A DNA stretch of 64,000 nt from Isoetes taiwanensis (taxonomy: Eukaryota; Streptophyta; Lycopodiopsida; Isoetales; Isoetaceae), in assembly GCA_021234155.1 (NCBI GenBank), contig JAJEKV010000060.1:6780323-6844322 (forward strand), in the 5' to 3' direction. A program made the position numbers and the translations under genes. Shown here one piece after another: positions 14,294 to 24,764 of this stretch. Under the pieces are notes generated by a model. It was given only the letters and a program-made list of their open reading frames with translations, did no database searches and was not told the origin of the DNA. Every line of letters begins with the position of its first letter. Position 1 is the stretch's first letter.

Positions 14294-14394
14294 TAGAAAA
14301 CTTTAACTCTTGGGAAACCAAATATGGCCATGAGATGATACAAAGCATGGGCAAAAGTCCAAATGAACTAGGACGTGGCCCAAAGGTCAAATAA

Positions 14395-14741
14395 TCAAAT
14401 CAAACTAAATTCTATATGCAATACTATAACATAACCAAACCAAGGGTTGGATGGCCATTGGACTTGAATAAGTGTTTTACCTCCACTGTAAACTGCCCAC
14501 TTCTTTTGGAGCCACGCTTCTCTCATTTTACATAGCTCCTCCCGATGCTTGCCCAATGGAAAAGGAGAGAGGTCTTTATATATTGATAAGTTGGTACCTT
14601 TGAGATGATTGCCATGTTTAAGAATATGGAGTTGACTAAGTGCATCCTGAAATCTTGCGAGGACATTACGTCTTGCAGCTCCCACTCGACAAGCAAATAC
14701 CCCTCACTAACGTAACCCAGCAAAATAATGTAGAGCCTCAT
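14395..14741 (-). pseudogene. LINE ORF1 C-terminal fragment
   Basis: Two overlapping minus-strand frames encode a fragment with the pattern LSQLHILKHGNHLKGTN, then an acidic YKDLSPF motif, then Arg/Lys-rich residues and a Gly-x-x-Leu end. The minus-strand frame at 44173-44397 encodes a close relative (SRLHILRCGNHLKGT, then QEDLTP). The order (hydrophobic strand, basic LKGT, acidic DL, basic helix) is that of the RRM-plus-C-terminal-domain region of L1-type ORF1 proteins. I call it an ORF1 scrap with no intact partner nearby. It could belong to the same family as the ORF1 at 38425-39077. Confidence 0.55.
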
Positions 14742-15009
14742 CCATATCCGTGTGGGTGTCTATCTGCATTTCTACAATCCCTATTTAGGGCTCTAGTATC
14801 AAGCCATGATCTTGCTCATCCCCTTGTTGTTGACGTTCCTGCTCAGCATATGTATTTTTTTTATCAAACTAACTAATGTAAATGGTCCTACACATCTGGT
14901 GCTAGCTTCTTTGTGTGAATTTGCCTGCCTTTACGATTATCTTTAGTTGTGCAAATGTATTTTTCTCAATGTTTATCTGAATAATTTGGAGCTTAGCTTG
15001 GACCACTTC

Positions 15010-15490
15010 TGCTTTGAAACCATATCGTGAAATCATGAGACTTCATGGATTGCCAACCGCTATTGTTAGTGATCGTGGACTTTAATTTGTCATGGGTTAC
15101 TTGGAAGCGACTTTTGGAGCTATTACATTTTGATCGATTGTTGACTTTTGGATATCATCCAGAATTAATAATGGGCAAGCAGATCCACCAATCATACTCT
15201 AGAGTAATATTTGACATTCTTTATTAGTTATTAGTAGGATGATTGGCTTCCATTAACTGAGTTTGCCTATAATAACTGAGTATATACTTCCATGGGCCAG
15301 ACTTCATTCTTTCTGACCTCACCTCGTTGATCTCCTAATACCACAGGATATGACAATATCAATCCTAGTGCTAAATCTCGGCTGAAGAAACTCCAAGCTC
15401 TTTAATCAGATCTTCAGCACCACCTTCTCCGGGCTCAAGAATGCTAGCAGCATTATGCGGATTTACGTCGTCATGAGGCTCCTATATATA
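15010..15490 (+). pseudogene. Ty3/gypsy integrase remnant
   Basis: Translated with frame changes, this segment shows RLHGLPTAIVSDRG near 15035-15075, then a degraded S..HPQTDGQ-type region, then WLPLTEFAYNN near 15245-15275, and a downstream SMGQT segment. These are hallmark segments of the integrase core of Ty3/gypsy retrotransposons, in the right order. Several in-frame stops (after SDRGL, for example) show it is dead. No LTRs or protease/RT segments were recognised nearby, so only this piece survives. Strand is plus, opposite to the gypsy element at the right edge of the window. Confidence 0.75.
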
Positions 15491-15499
15491 CACCTTTTA

Positions 15500-16335
15500 T
15501 AATTGAGTGCTTAGAACTGTTGTAGTAGTTCTGTCAAGTATAGGTAGCTCTTCCAATGCTCTTACTTTGTCCTATACGTACATTCAATGCATGTTCATTA
15601 AGATTCTATTCAATCCTCAGTTTGCTAAGGATGGTATGTTATGCTCATATGGAGTTTCGTGCCAGCTATATAGAATAGAGACTTTCAAAAGCCATGGCCA
15701 CCTTCTGAAAGCACTTTTTAGTTTCCTTTCTTTTATACATGTTCAAGATATAGAGTTGTTTAAAAGGCTATACAATAATGGAGGTGACAAAATGCTAATC
15801 TTAAAATATCTTGGATTTACTTTTCCCTATATTCCAGCACAAGGCTTGAGGCAAAAGAAATAACATGGATCTACTTATAATAGTGTTTTCTCACAACTCT
15901 CCAGTTTGGAATATTCCTTTAATCTACCTATGCATTACAACTTTAACTAAACAAAAGGCTTGTTTATGTAGGAATTTACGAAAATATCAGAGTGTTCTAT
16001 CCAATATAGAATGAAGGAAACTGGAGGTAAATTCAAAAGTAGATGCAACAACTAAGAGAGGCACCTTCGTAAATGTATGGGCATCCAAGAATCCATAAAC
16101 TTTGAGTTCAAAAAGTTCCCAGAAGGTCTTTTATATGGTTTTAGAAAAGCAGACTACAGCTATAAATAGTGCAGTGGTTGTAGTTGTTTCATGGTCATTT
16201 TGGAGCGGGGTGCACTTTTCGTCCCCTAGAAAATGGATTTTTTGCTTATTTTGCAAACCTTTGGATGGCGGTGGTGATGAATGCAATGGGACAACTGTAT
16301 ATGGAGTTTGAGATGTGGTATATACAAAAAAAAAA

Positions 16336-16367
<32 letters not shown>

Positions 16368-17060
16368 AAAAAAAAAAGAAATAGTGATAAATCCATCCAT
16401 CCACTTAAACCAGCACAGCCAAGAAAGCAGCGTAAAAGTACGTGGCGAGTTGGTTCTGTGATTGACTTTGCTAGTGGTTGGATATACCAAATCCTGATGC
16501 TAAATATGGTAGTCCTCGCAGACCACGTATCTAAGTGGTCTTTGAGGTACTTCACTGGGGGGTCTAGTAGGAAGAACCTTGATGTTGAAGATCGATCACA
16601 TGAAAGTAGTTTGATGTTAGCTGGTTATGGGTTCAAATTGTCTGACAATGCAAAATTTCATAGCAGCTTTTTTGTAAATCTAGAGTCCTTGTTGAATTGG
16701 ATAACGGGACTGCTTGTGCGACATGTGAGTGCTTTGGATCACCTTGAGAAGAAGCATTACAAGAATATAAGGGCATGATGTTTTGTAATGTTGTTGTATG
16801 TATAGAGGTTGGAGCTTTAGCTTGAAGCCTTGTGTTTATGTTTAGTGTATTCTCTTGTGTATTTAAAGAATGAATGCGTAACTTTGCTAACCCTTGTCCT
16901 GCTTGCTGCGAATGTGTATCTAGTTTATTGTTTGAAGCATGCATAACATATGTTTTATAGTCTACATTTTTATTTTATTTTTTATTTTTTTTAAAGCTAA
17001 GGTTGGTGGAACTTGCATCCCAACTATCATTTCGATATGTATGAAATTTATATTTTATTT
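15500..17060. other. Unassigned stretch with A-rich tract
   Basis: Contains an A-rich tract at about 16326-16381 (runs of A separated by single G) that may be the tail of a plus-strand retroposon, though I found no flanking target duplication. The open frame just right of the tract (16380-16778) and the 118-codon frame at 15507-15863 do not resemble any family I know. No gene is supported. Confidence 0.4.
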
Positions 17061-17093
17061 ACCTATATTTTATACATTTTGGCAAGATGATGT

Positions 17094-17730
17094 GTGGATA
17101 TTTTGTTGAGATACAGGATGGCAGTAAACAAGAACAAAACTAAGATAATGGTTGTTGGCTCTCGCGGAACAGTAGACATGTCACTGGATGGGAAGATTTT
17201 AGATCAAGTTAAGCAATATAAGTATCTTGGGATTGAATTTACTAATGACTATAATTGGAATGTTAGAGTTAGTAAGCGTCGCAGGTGGGCTATGGGCATT
17301 ATATCAGACATTTAATATTTGGAGACATACACATATCCAACAATGGTCACTTCGCAATCTTATGTATAAGGTTATGGTTCAGACAGTCATGTTGTATGGA
17401 TGCCCAGTTTGGGCACCTGGTTTATCTAGAGTCAAGTTGCGTGAAATTGAACAAGTGCAAAAGCGATTTCTACTTGAAGAATTAGGGGCTAAACCACAGA
17501 CTCCGTATGAAATGGTACTAGCTGACGTTGGTATGTATCCTTTAGAGATAGAGGCTCTATATTACACCTTCCTATATCTTCTAAGAATCCGAAAGATGGA
17601 TGTGCAATGCCTACCAACCCAAGCTCTGCAAGAGACTTGCAATCAAAAACATGATGGATGGTATAAGCAGCTAGCTCGATGGGCAGAGTTTTGGAAGGCA
17701 AAATTTCCAGCTCAAAAAAAATCGCCAACG
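17094..17730 (+). pseudogene. LINE ORF2, left part (RT thumb region), family 2
   Basis: The frame starting at 17094 reads NKNKTKIMVV, then QYKYLGIEF, the classic end of the palm and start of the thumb of LINE reverse transcriptases. After a frame change, 17227-17736 continues through the connector (MVQTVMLYGCPVW, then LREIEQVQKRFLLEE). The reading then stops at a foreign insert whose first bases follow 17737. The same protein resumes at 20703 in a compatible phase: the codons at 17731-17736 (AAA TTT) recur at 20697-20702 and lead into TGG GGT. The element is 5'-truncated, with no endonuclease domain or YADD motif to its left. Confidence 0.8.
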
Positions 17731-17752
17731 AAATTTTGAAGACCTTGAAATT
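17731..17752 (+). repeat. Left inverted repeat of the Crypton-like element
   Basis: Pairs perfectly over 22 bases with 20681-20702. The outer six bases (AAATTT) are self-complementary, so they may be target sequence rather than element. The core is GAAGACCTTGAAATT. Confidence 0.85.
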
Positions 17753-17768
17753 TTGTCGACGTGGCACC

Positions 17769-17788
17769 CACGTGTCATAACTATAAAA
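17769..17788 (+). promoter_or_regulatory. G-box and TATA box of the recombinase gene
   Basis: CACGTG (17769-17774) is followed after seven bases by TATAAAA (17782-17788), inside the element and about 390 bp upstream of the first recombinase exon. Downstream are a duplicated CTTGGAGCGCCAT segment (about 17907 and 17934) and a plausible 5'-UTR intron (GT at 18065, AG at 18131). Function is inferred from motif and position only. Confidence 0.5.
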
Positions 17789-18180
17789 GAATATTTTTTC
17801 TCATCTTGGACCTTCTCTGCCGCGTAACTTTCGATCCAGCATGTTGTCGGAGGTGAAATGTGGCTCTTTTCTGTCGTAGATCTGGTTCTAATCGGCATGG
17901 CGGCTTGGAGCGCCATAATCTCTTAGGTTAGCGCCTTGGAGCGCCATTTTTTCTTGGTTCTTGTGAGTTGTGGAGGCATTTTCAGTAATCTTGACATTCT
18001 GTGGAGCTTTTTTGGCAATCTTCTTCCATTTCCACCGAGTTAGTGCTGCTGGACTTGCATGCAGGTGATTCTGCCTTTCCATTAGTTAGTCTTTCAAATT
18101 TTATTCTTTTCTAACGTTTCTTTTCTCGCAGATTCGCCTTTCTGAAGAAATAGTGGAGTAAGATCACCTATCTTGAAGAA

Positions 18181-20391
18181 ATGGCTGCAATGAAGTGCTT
18201 TATTGTTTTATTTTCTGTGTTTTATAGCATGGACGTATGTGCAAGTGGTTTGGACCCTAGTTTTGAGCTAAATGCAACTCAGGAAGCTTGTGGGGTTAAT
18301 CTTTTACCTGTTGTTGCATCTGAATCTGTGGATGATGCCTTTGAAGATATCGACGGTCTGTTGAATAAATTTCAAGGCCCAGAACTTGATAACTTTGTTG
18401 CAGAAATCCAGAATGAGTCCTGGTTTCAAGAAGATCAAGCTGATGATGATAAAGGATGAGTTCTTGGCTTTGGACCCGAATCTGATCAAAGAGGCAGAAG
18501 GGGGAGGCAGGGATGGCTCTAAAGGGCTCACTAAATGGGCTAGAAGGAGGTTTGATAGTTGGAGATCATGGTTTATGTTTGATTACAGGATACCCATTGA
18601 AGAGATTCCTGCGGTTGAAATGGATGACATGCTCATGAAGTTTATGCTGCAGATCAAGAAAAAGAACAAGGAGGTTTATCCACCAGGAAGGTACTGTAAT
18701 TTGTTTAAGTTGTTTAATTTGTTAAGTTGTTTAAGTTTTTAGGTTCAGCTTTCTGTTAGGATTTAGGATAGTTTATCTCATAGATTATTTGGTTTTTTGC
18801 AGTCTTAGTGTATTGTATAGGACATTTGGCAGGATTTTAAGAAAGAAACAAGAGGTTAGAGTTGGTCAGACTAGTATCGAGGAGCGTCCATTCAATATCT
18901 TAAAGTCTGATGTCTTTAAAAAAAGTACATATGCCTTTGTAGTAGCTGTTAGAAGATCCAGGTTACTTGGAGTTAAGGGGAAGAAGAAGAAAGCACCTGT
19001 TATTCCCTTCAGTGTCGAGAATGACCTGCTCGCAAGTGTTGATCATCAAATTTACCATCCTAGGGGTGGTAAAAAACGTCTTTGCTTTTATATCTGTAGC
19101 AGGTTTGGGATCAGGGCAATTAAGGAGATTTGGAATTTAAAGGTGTATCAATTTTCCTTGGAGATTAGTGAGAGTGGCAAGTTTGTGAAATACGAGGAAG
19201 CATGCAGCAAGAATTATAATCCTTCTGCTACGCGTTTTGAAGACCATCATTTTAGGGATCCAGTGTGGAGTTATGAGGAAGATTTCGTCTTTACCTACAA
19301 ACAGTATGTGAGACATTTACCTTTAAGGCAATTTGGGGCTGAGGATAAGACGGAGGGTGCACTATTCTTGACTGCGATCGATAACGCGTGCAGTAATGTA
19401 AGTTGTGGTTTGATTTGTCTTTTTGTTTTTTTTGCTTTAGATCTTTACTTGTTAGATCTTTAATAAGCTTGTTATATTTTTTCTGTTTTAGGTTCGGTAC
19501 CATAAGCAAAGGGTTGGCACAAATCAGGTTACGAAATGGCTTAAAGTGATGGGTCGGACTGTTAATGCATGCAAATCTGGACGGGTGACTTTGGTGACGC
19601 GATTGGCATTGGCTGGTGTGCCAGCTGAAGTGGGGATGCAGGTTACACGTCATAACACGCTTGACGGCTATCGCAAGTAAGGTTTTCTCCCTTTTTATCA
19701 TTTTCTTTATTATTGTTAGGTAAAGTATCTTTGTCTGTAGTTAGATATGACAGGAGCAAAGAAGTTCAAGTCGACACAGCTATGTCTATTCTATCGAAGC
19801 CTATTGATGATAATGGGAAGCTTCAAGTGTATAACGAGGTCCTTGGCGAGCAAATGAATAGTAAGCGGAAGGTCTTATTTGGAGTGCAGGACGATCGTAC
19901 TCCAAATGGGCTTGTTGTTCCTAAGCAGGTACTGTGAAGATTTTTTATTGAAGCAATCTTTTTTCATTCAATATTTATAGTTTAATGTTGTCTAGCAGGT
20001 TCTTGTGTCATCTTCAACTGTCGCTGGTATGAATTCTGAAGATAATGGTGCTATAGAAGGCGAATGTTCTATCAAGTGCGAAGAACAGGTAATGTTATTT
20101 AATTGATTTTCAATTTTCAATCAGTTTCTGGTTTTTAATGTGTCGTTGTTTCAGGTTGTTTGTTTGGCTGGGAAAGAGAATATGGAGTTAGCGGAGAAGG
20201 ATAAGCAGATACAGGATGAATTTGATTTTATTGACGAAGGTATTGTGAATGAGTTGATGAGGGCAGATCCTCTGACAAGAAAAGCATTACAGGGCGGACA
20301 TTATAATGTCACGAAGGGGAATTCAGTTAGTAACGCAAGTGGGCAGAATTTCATTGGCGCTACCTTCTGGTTGTGTGTTTGTTACCTGTGA
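18181..20391 (+). CDS. Crypton/DUF3504-like tyrosine recombinase, six exons, one frameshift
   Basis: Exons: 18181-18690, 18803-19397, 19492-19676, 19745-19928, 19999-20088, 20155-20391. All introns are GT-AG and every junction is in phase. The spliced length is 1801 nt, one over a multiple of three, matching a single frame change near 18440-18460 in exon 1. The product of about 600 residues begins acidic (to about residue 90). Then comes a SAM-like N-terminal DNA-binding region (WARRRFDSWRSWF) and YPPGSLSVLYRTFGRIL across the first intron. The catalytic half follows: RFGIRAIKEIW carries the first Arg in the F-G-x-R context of DUF3504 proteins, exon 3 carries KSGRVT (second Arg, with Lys where HxxR usually has His), and TRHNTLDGYRKYD carries the His and the Tyr nucleophile candidates. 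The last exons are acidic and unmatched. It would cut and rejoin element ends through a Tyr-DNA link. The frameshift suggests this copy is inactive unless it is a sequencing error. Confidence 0.7.
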
Positions 20392-20399
20392 CAATCCTA

Positions 20400-20600
20400 G
20401 CAGAGTTTCTAATCTTCTGAAGAACTTGCACAGCAGTTGAACTGAATTTTCTGTTGAACTGAATTTTCTGGAAGGTTTTCAAAATTTCTGTTGACTAATG
20501 TTGAACTGAAGTTTCTGGAAGGTTTTCAATGTGCAATGTGCAATGTTTTCTGTAATTTTGTGCAATGTGCAATGTTATCAATGTCTTAGGTTTGATAAGA
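20400..20600 (+). repeat. Short direct repeats in the 3' region of the Crypton-like element
   Basis: TTGAACTGAATTTTCTG occurs twice in tandem near 20437-20471, with a third variant near 20500 followed by the same GGAAGGTTTTCAA seen near 20472. GTGCAATGTGCAATGTT is duplicated near 20530 and 20560. These lie between the stop codon and the right terminus and may be slippage products or part of the end structure. Confidence 0.7.
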
Positions 20601-20613
20601 TTAAGCTGAAAGT

Positions 20614-20702
20614 GACCTTGAAAATCAAGTGAAAATGACCTTGAAATTTCAGGTTATAAAAACAAGACGATTAACCCTATAATTTCAAGGTCTTCAAAAT
20701 TT
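20614..20702 (-). repeat. Right end: inverted repeat and subterminal copies
   Basis: The terminal copy (20681-20702) is the reverse complement of 17731-17752. Two further GACCTTGAAA copies in the opposite orientation start at 20614 and 20638. The second, with the terminal copy, forms a 12-bp perfect stem around a loop of about 31 bases. Direct plus inverted copies at one end are what one expects of recombinase binding sites. Confidence 0.8.
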
Positions 20703-21268
20703 TGGGGTATTCATCTAGACCTTCCCGAAGAAGAGATTGCGGTTAAAGCCCTTGTGCTTGAAAAGGCGATAGAAAAATGTAGTCGGTTGGTGAGTTGGGG
20801 GTCAAACGAAATTTTTACAAAAGTGAAATCAATGCCATGGTAGTTTACACTAAGCAGGCATACCTTAATGAAGTGCATTTCAGCTCACATAGGTTGGAGA
20901 TCGAGGTAGGCCGAGAAAATGGCACACCGCATGCTTTGCGGTTTTGTCCATGTTGCATGATAGGACAGGTGGAAGATGAGCAACACACTTTGTTATTATG
21001 TCCTCTTTTTGACCATGTACGGGATCACTACAGTATCTTTGCTAGATCACTTCGTGAACTTTTGATAATACCTTCCCCTATGTTAGGTGTATACCTTTCT
21101 GCCTATTGGCAATCTCGGACAGAATTGCTCCAACTTTATCAGATAACCGTTGAGCTTGAAACGGAATGCTCTGCTTAGAAACACATTTATTTCTATGATG
21201 TTTGTTTCGCCCATGGACCTGAGGGTCTGATCAGGCGTGATCTCAAATAAATAAATAAACAAATATTC
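20703..21268 (+). pseudogene. LINE ORF2, right part, and 3' end, family 2
   Basis: Continuation of the LINE at 17094. The first part (20703-20830) reads WGIHLDLPEEE. The frame from 20795 ends in a Cys/His motif, CPCC followed by EDEQHTLLLCPLFDH, the zinc-knuckle-like C-terminus (CxxC...H...C) of many LINE ORF2 proteins. The related family 1 copies show the same pattern as CQCC...EDECHAL. After the stop near 21178 the 3' UTR has CCCATGGACCTGAGGGTC (a GACC/GGTC stem-loop), then GGCGTGATCTC, then a tail of AAAT units ending near 21268. The tail type differs from family 1 (TATTC units). Confidence 0.8.
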
Positions 21269-21317
21269 AATGATCTGAGAAATATTGTGCAAAACTATTG
21301 CGTACATTGAAGGACAG

Positions 21318-21465
21318 TATTAAGGATAGTAATGACATATTCTCTTATATCTCGGGTAACTAATACAATGTAATTGATTCTTTCTTATTAAGGATAGTAA
21401 TGAGATATTCTGCTATATCTAGAATAACTAATACAATGTTAATTGATTCTTTCTTGGTGTGATAT
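21318..21465. repeat. Tandem duplication of about 75 bp
   Basis: A unit containing AAGGATAGTAATGA, a TATATCT segment and AACTAATACAATGT, ending TTGATTCTTTCTT, occurs twice in tandem with a few differences. It lies between the LINE end and the MITE and is non-coding. Confidence 0.8.
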
Positions 21466-21535
21466 TTAATATATAATTGGATAACAATGGATTAATTTCT
21501 TGGTGTGACGTATGATCTTTAAACTAAATTCCCTA

Positions 21536-21871
21536 GGGTCTGTTCACATGAACCTGTCAACAAAGATTATTTTCTATTGACGTGAAAGCATTTTTTGTGC
21601 TGGGGTCACATGAAGCGGCAATAGCATAAGCCGTCCTTTTTTCAAACAGCATGAGGATTCAAAATCTGCGGTGCCAGATCAAGAATGCAAGCCACGTGTT
21701 TAAATTGAACGGATTCCTGTCAAGGGGGATCCATTCAACCGAGAATAAGAGGCCGAGGAAGAAACCCCTGTCAATAGGGCTTCGTTCCTGTCATTTGGGT
21801 GCATGTGACCTTTTCATTTTAGATGATTGACAGGGAAGAAGCCCTATCAACAGCTTCATGTGACCGAACCC
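21536..21871. mobile_element. PIF/Harbinger-like MITE
   Basis: The 336-bp element begins GGGTCTGTTCACATGAACC and ends with the imperfect reverse complement of that (GGTTGG-type end reading CTTCATGTGACCGAACCC on the plus strand). The inverted termini are about 23-27 bases with a handful of mismatches. The flanks are CTA on both sides (21533-21535 and 21872-21874), a 3-bp target duplication. Three-base duplications with G-rich ends of this kind are typical of PIF/Harbinger (Tourist-like) MITEs, though CTA is not the usual TWA target. No coding capacity. It lies about 250 bp beyond the 3' end of the chitinase gene. Confidence 0.8.
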
Positions 21872-21921
21872 CTACCACAAAGTGATAATATTAGAACAAC
21901 CTACTAATGTGATTTTTTTGA

Positions 21922-22070
21922 GCTACCAAAAAAAAATGCCATATTCAAAAACGGTACGAGATGCTTATATTTGTCTTGATACATCGATTGTGGAAATTTT
22001 TTAGGGCTATCAAAAAATGCCATATTCAAAAAGGGTACGAGATGCTTATATTTGTCTTGATATGGAAATG
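21922..22070. repeat. Direct repeat of about 85-bp period
   Basis: The segment ATGCCATATTCAAAAA, then GGTACGAGATGCTTAT and ATTTGTCTTGATA, occurs at about 21936-21983 and 22017-22064, nearly identical. It sits in the 3' flank of the chitinase gene. Confidence 0.85.
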
Positions 22071-22113
22071 AACCAAGCAAGAGTTAGAGCTGGGTACAAG
22101 TTAGACGTTGCTT

Positions 22114-23350
<1,237 letters not shown>

Positions 23351-24481
23351 GCACATCACTTTTATCAGTCAATTCACGGTTACTACGACTTTCCCAGCTC
23401 AATAAAAACGCGTGGTAATAAAAAATCAAAGATATTACTTGCGTGTTTGACTGATAAGTCACCTCATAAATTGGATTGTAGCTTCCTGTCCATGCATTTT
23501 CCCTATTTGGCGTGCTTGCAGCAGCAATGTTGTCCAAATTTCAAACCAAACTTTGACAAAGAACCAAAGCGCTTAATAATAGCTGATCTGGTCCTATATT
23601 TTCAAAAAGAGAGGAATCTATCATTATTTATCATTTTGAACTTTAGGACAGTTCATATCATGACCAGCGGGATGGACGCTCTTACATTCATCTAGAAGAT
23701 TCAACTGAAACATTTTAAGAATTTAAATCTGTTGCAGCTACTATGCATAGACCATCTTAAAAAATCATCAACCTTTGAACGTTTTAAAAGTCACCAATCA
23801 TTGAACGGGTTAAGCACAATGCTACATTCCTACCATATATTTAAATCAATGGGTCTCTAACTAAAGTCACCTGACCTCATCTATACCAAGTACCTTACAT
23901 AAAATACATGAAGAAAGAATTGAATAAAATTCATATTTTATAGAGGACCAATCTTTACCCTCCTGTCCTATCTCAACTTCTACTTTCTGTTTGTTGATCC
24001 TAGGTATCATATGAGTTGAACAATGAATACATTTACAAAAATGGAAGCATGCAATGTGGGTATAATGGCGGCAAAAGTAAGCAACCTGCCACAAAAGAGA
24101 TGCCGCCTGCACAAAGTCATGTGCAGGTTTTATCATCTTGATTCTGTTTCTTGTATACTTCTTGAAGTGCTGTACATATTAATACACTAGGCTATGCCTA
24201 CTGAGGTGGTTAAAAGAGAGGAAATCATGTTGCTTCTCAAATGGACCGATTGAGAAATGGTTTAAAGAGAATACACACGTTGAAGTACAAAAGGTGGCAT
24301 GTGGCAGTTGGTAATCACTCTACAGTGGATTTATCCTGCTTATACAAAGAAGTGAAGCAAAGCAAAGACTGGTCAGGTCAGAGCTTTGACAACAGCAATA
24401 TCTTCCATCCTCTGAGCTATCTGCCTGGCTGCTGCTGCTGCAAACTTCCATGGACGAGAAGCAGAGTTCGGCGCTGTGCTC

Positions 24482-24615
24482 GGCCTTCCAATGGAGGCAT
24501 TTCCAATTGGAGTTGCTGTGATCTTATCTCTACAAGTTTTTTGGAGACTGAACCAGCTGTGCTTGGCCTTCCAATGGAGGCACTTCCAATTGGAGTCCCT
24601 GTGATCTTACCTTTA
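24482..24615. repeat. 83-bp period direct repeat
   Basis: GGCCTTCCAATGGAGGCA followed by a diverged TTCCAATTGGAGT and CTGTGATCTTA segment occurs at 24482 and again at 24565. The 83-base period is not a multiple of three, so the two copies would be in different frames in any coding reading. It lies just downstream of the EF-hand-like gene. Confidence 0.85.
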
Positions 24616-24764
24616 GAAGTTTGTTTTTTGGAGAATGAACCGGTGGTTATAGGATGCCAAACTGTGCTTGGCGATGCAAGCGACTTTTCTGGTGATCTTG
24701 GCTGGCCCCATTCATTCTCTTGTGCATAAGAGATTGGACACAATGCAGAACCTTTGCCTGTAAA

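Larger units (their letters stand above)
17731..20703. mobile_element. Crypton-like tyrosine-recombinase transposon with inverted ends
   Basis: A 3-kb insert that splits a LINE. A perfect 22-base inverted repeat bounds it, at 17731-17752 and 20681-20702. Its inner 15 bases are GAAGACCTTGAAATT and its outer part is the near-palindrome AAATTT. The simplest reading is a 15-base terminal inverted repeat plus a duplicated AAATTT(T) target, since removing the insert and one AAATTT copy rejoins the LINE frame. Inside are a promoter-like region, one six-exon recombinase gene (18181-20391), and a 3' region of short direct repeats. The right end also holds two direct copies of GACCTTGAAA (20614, 20638), so it can form a 12-bp-stem hairpin by itself. 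Known Cryptons lack inverted termini, which makes this arrangement unusual. Confidence 0.75.

Noticed and set aside
16131-16778. Lys-rich and Phe-rich ORFs around 16.3 kb
   Set aside because: They read through an A-rich tract (16326-16381). The flanking coding sequence has no motif or splice support.
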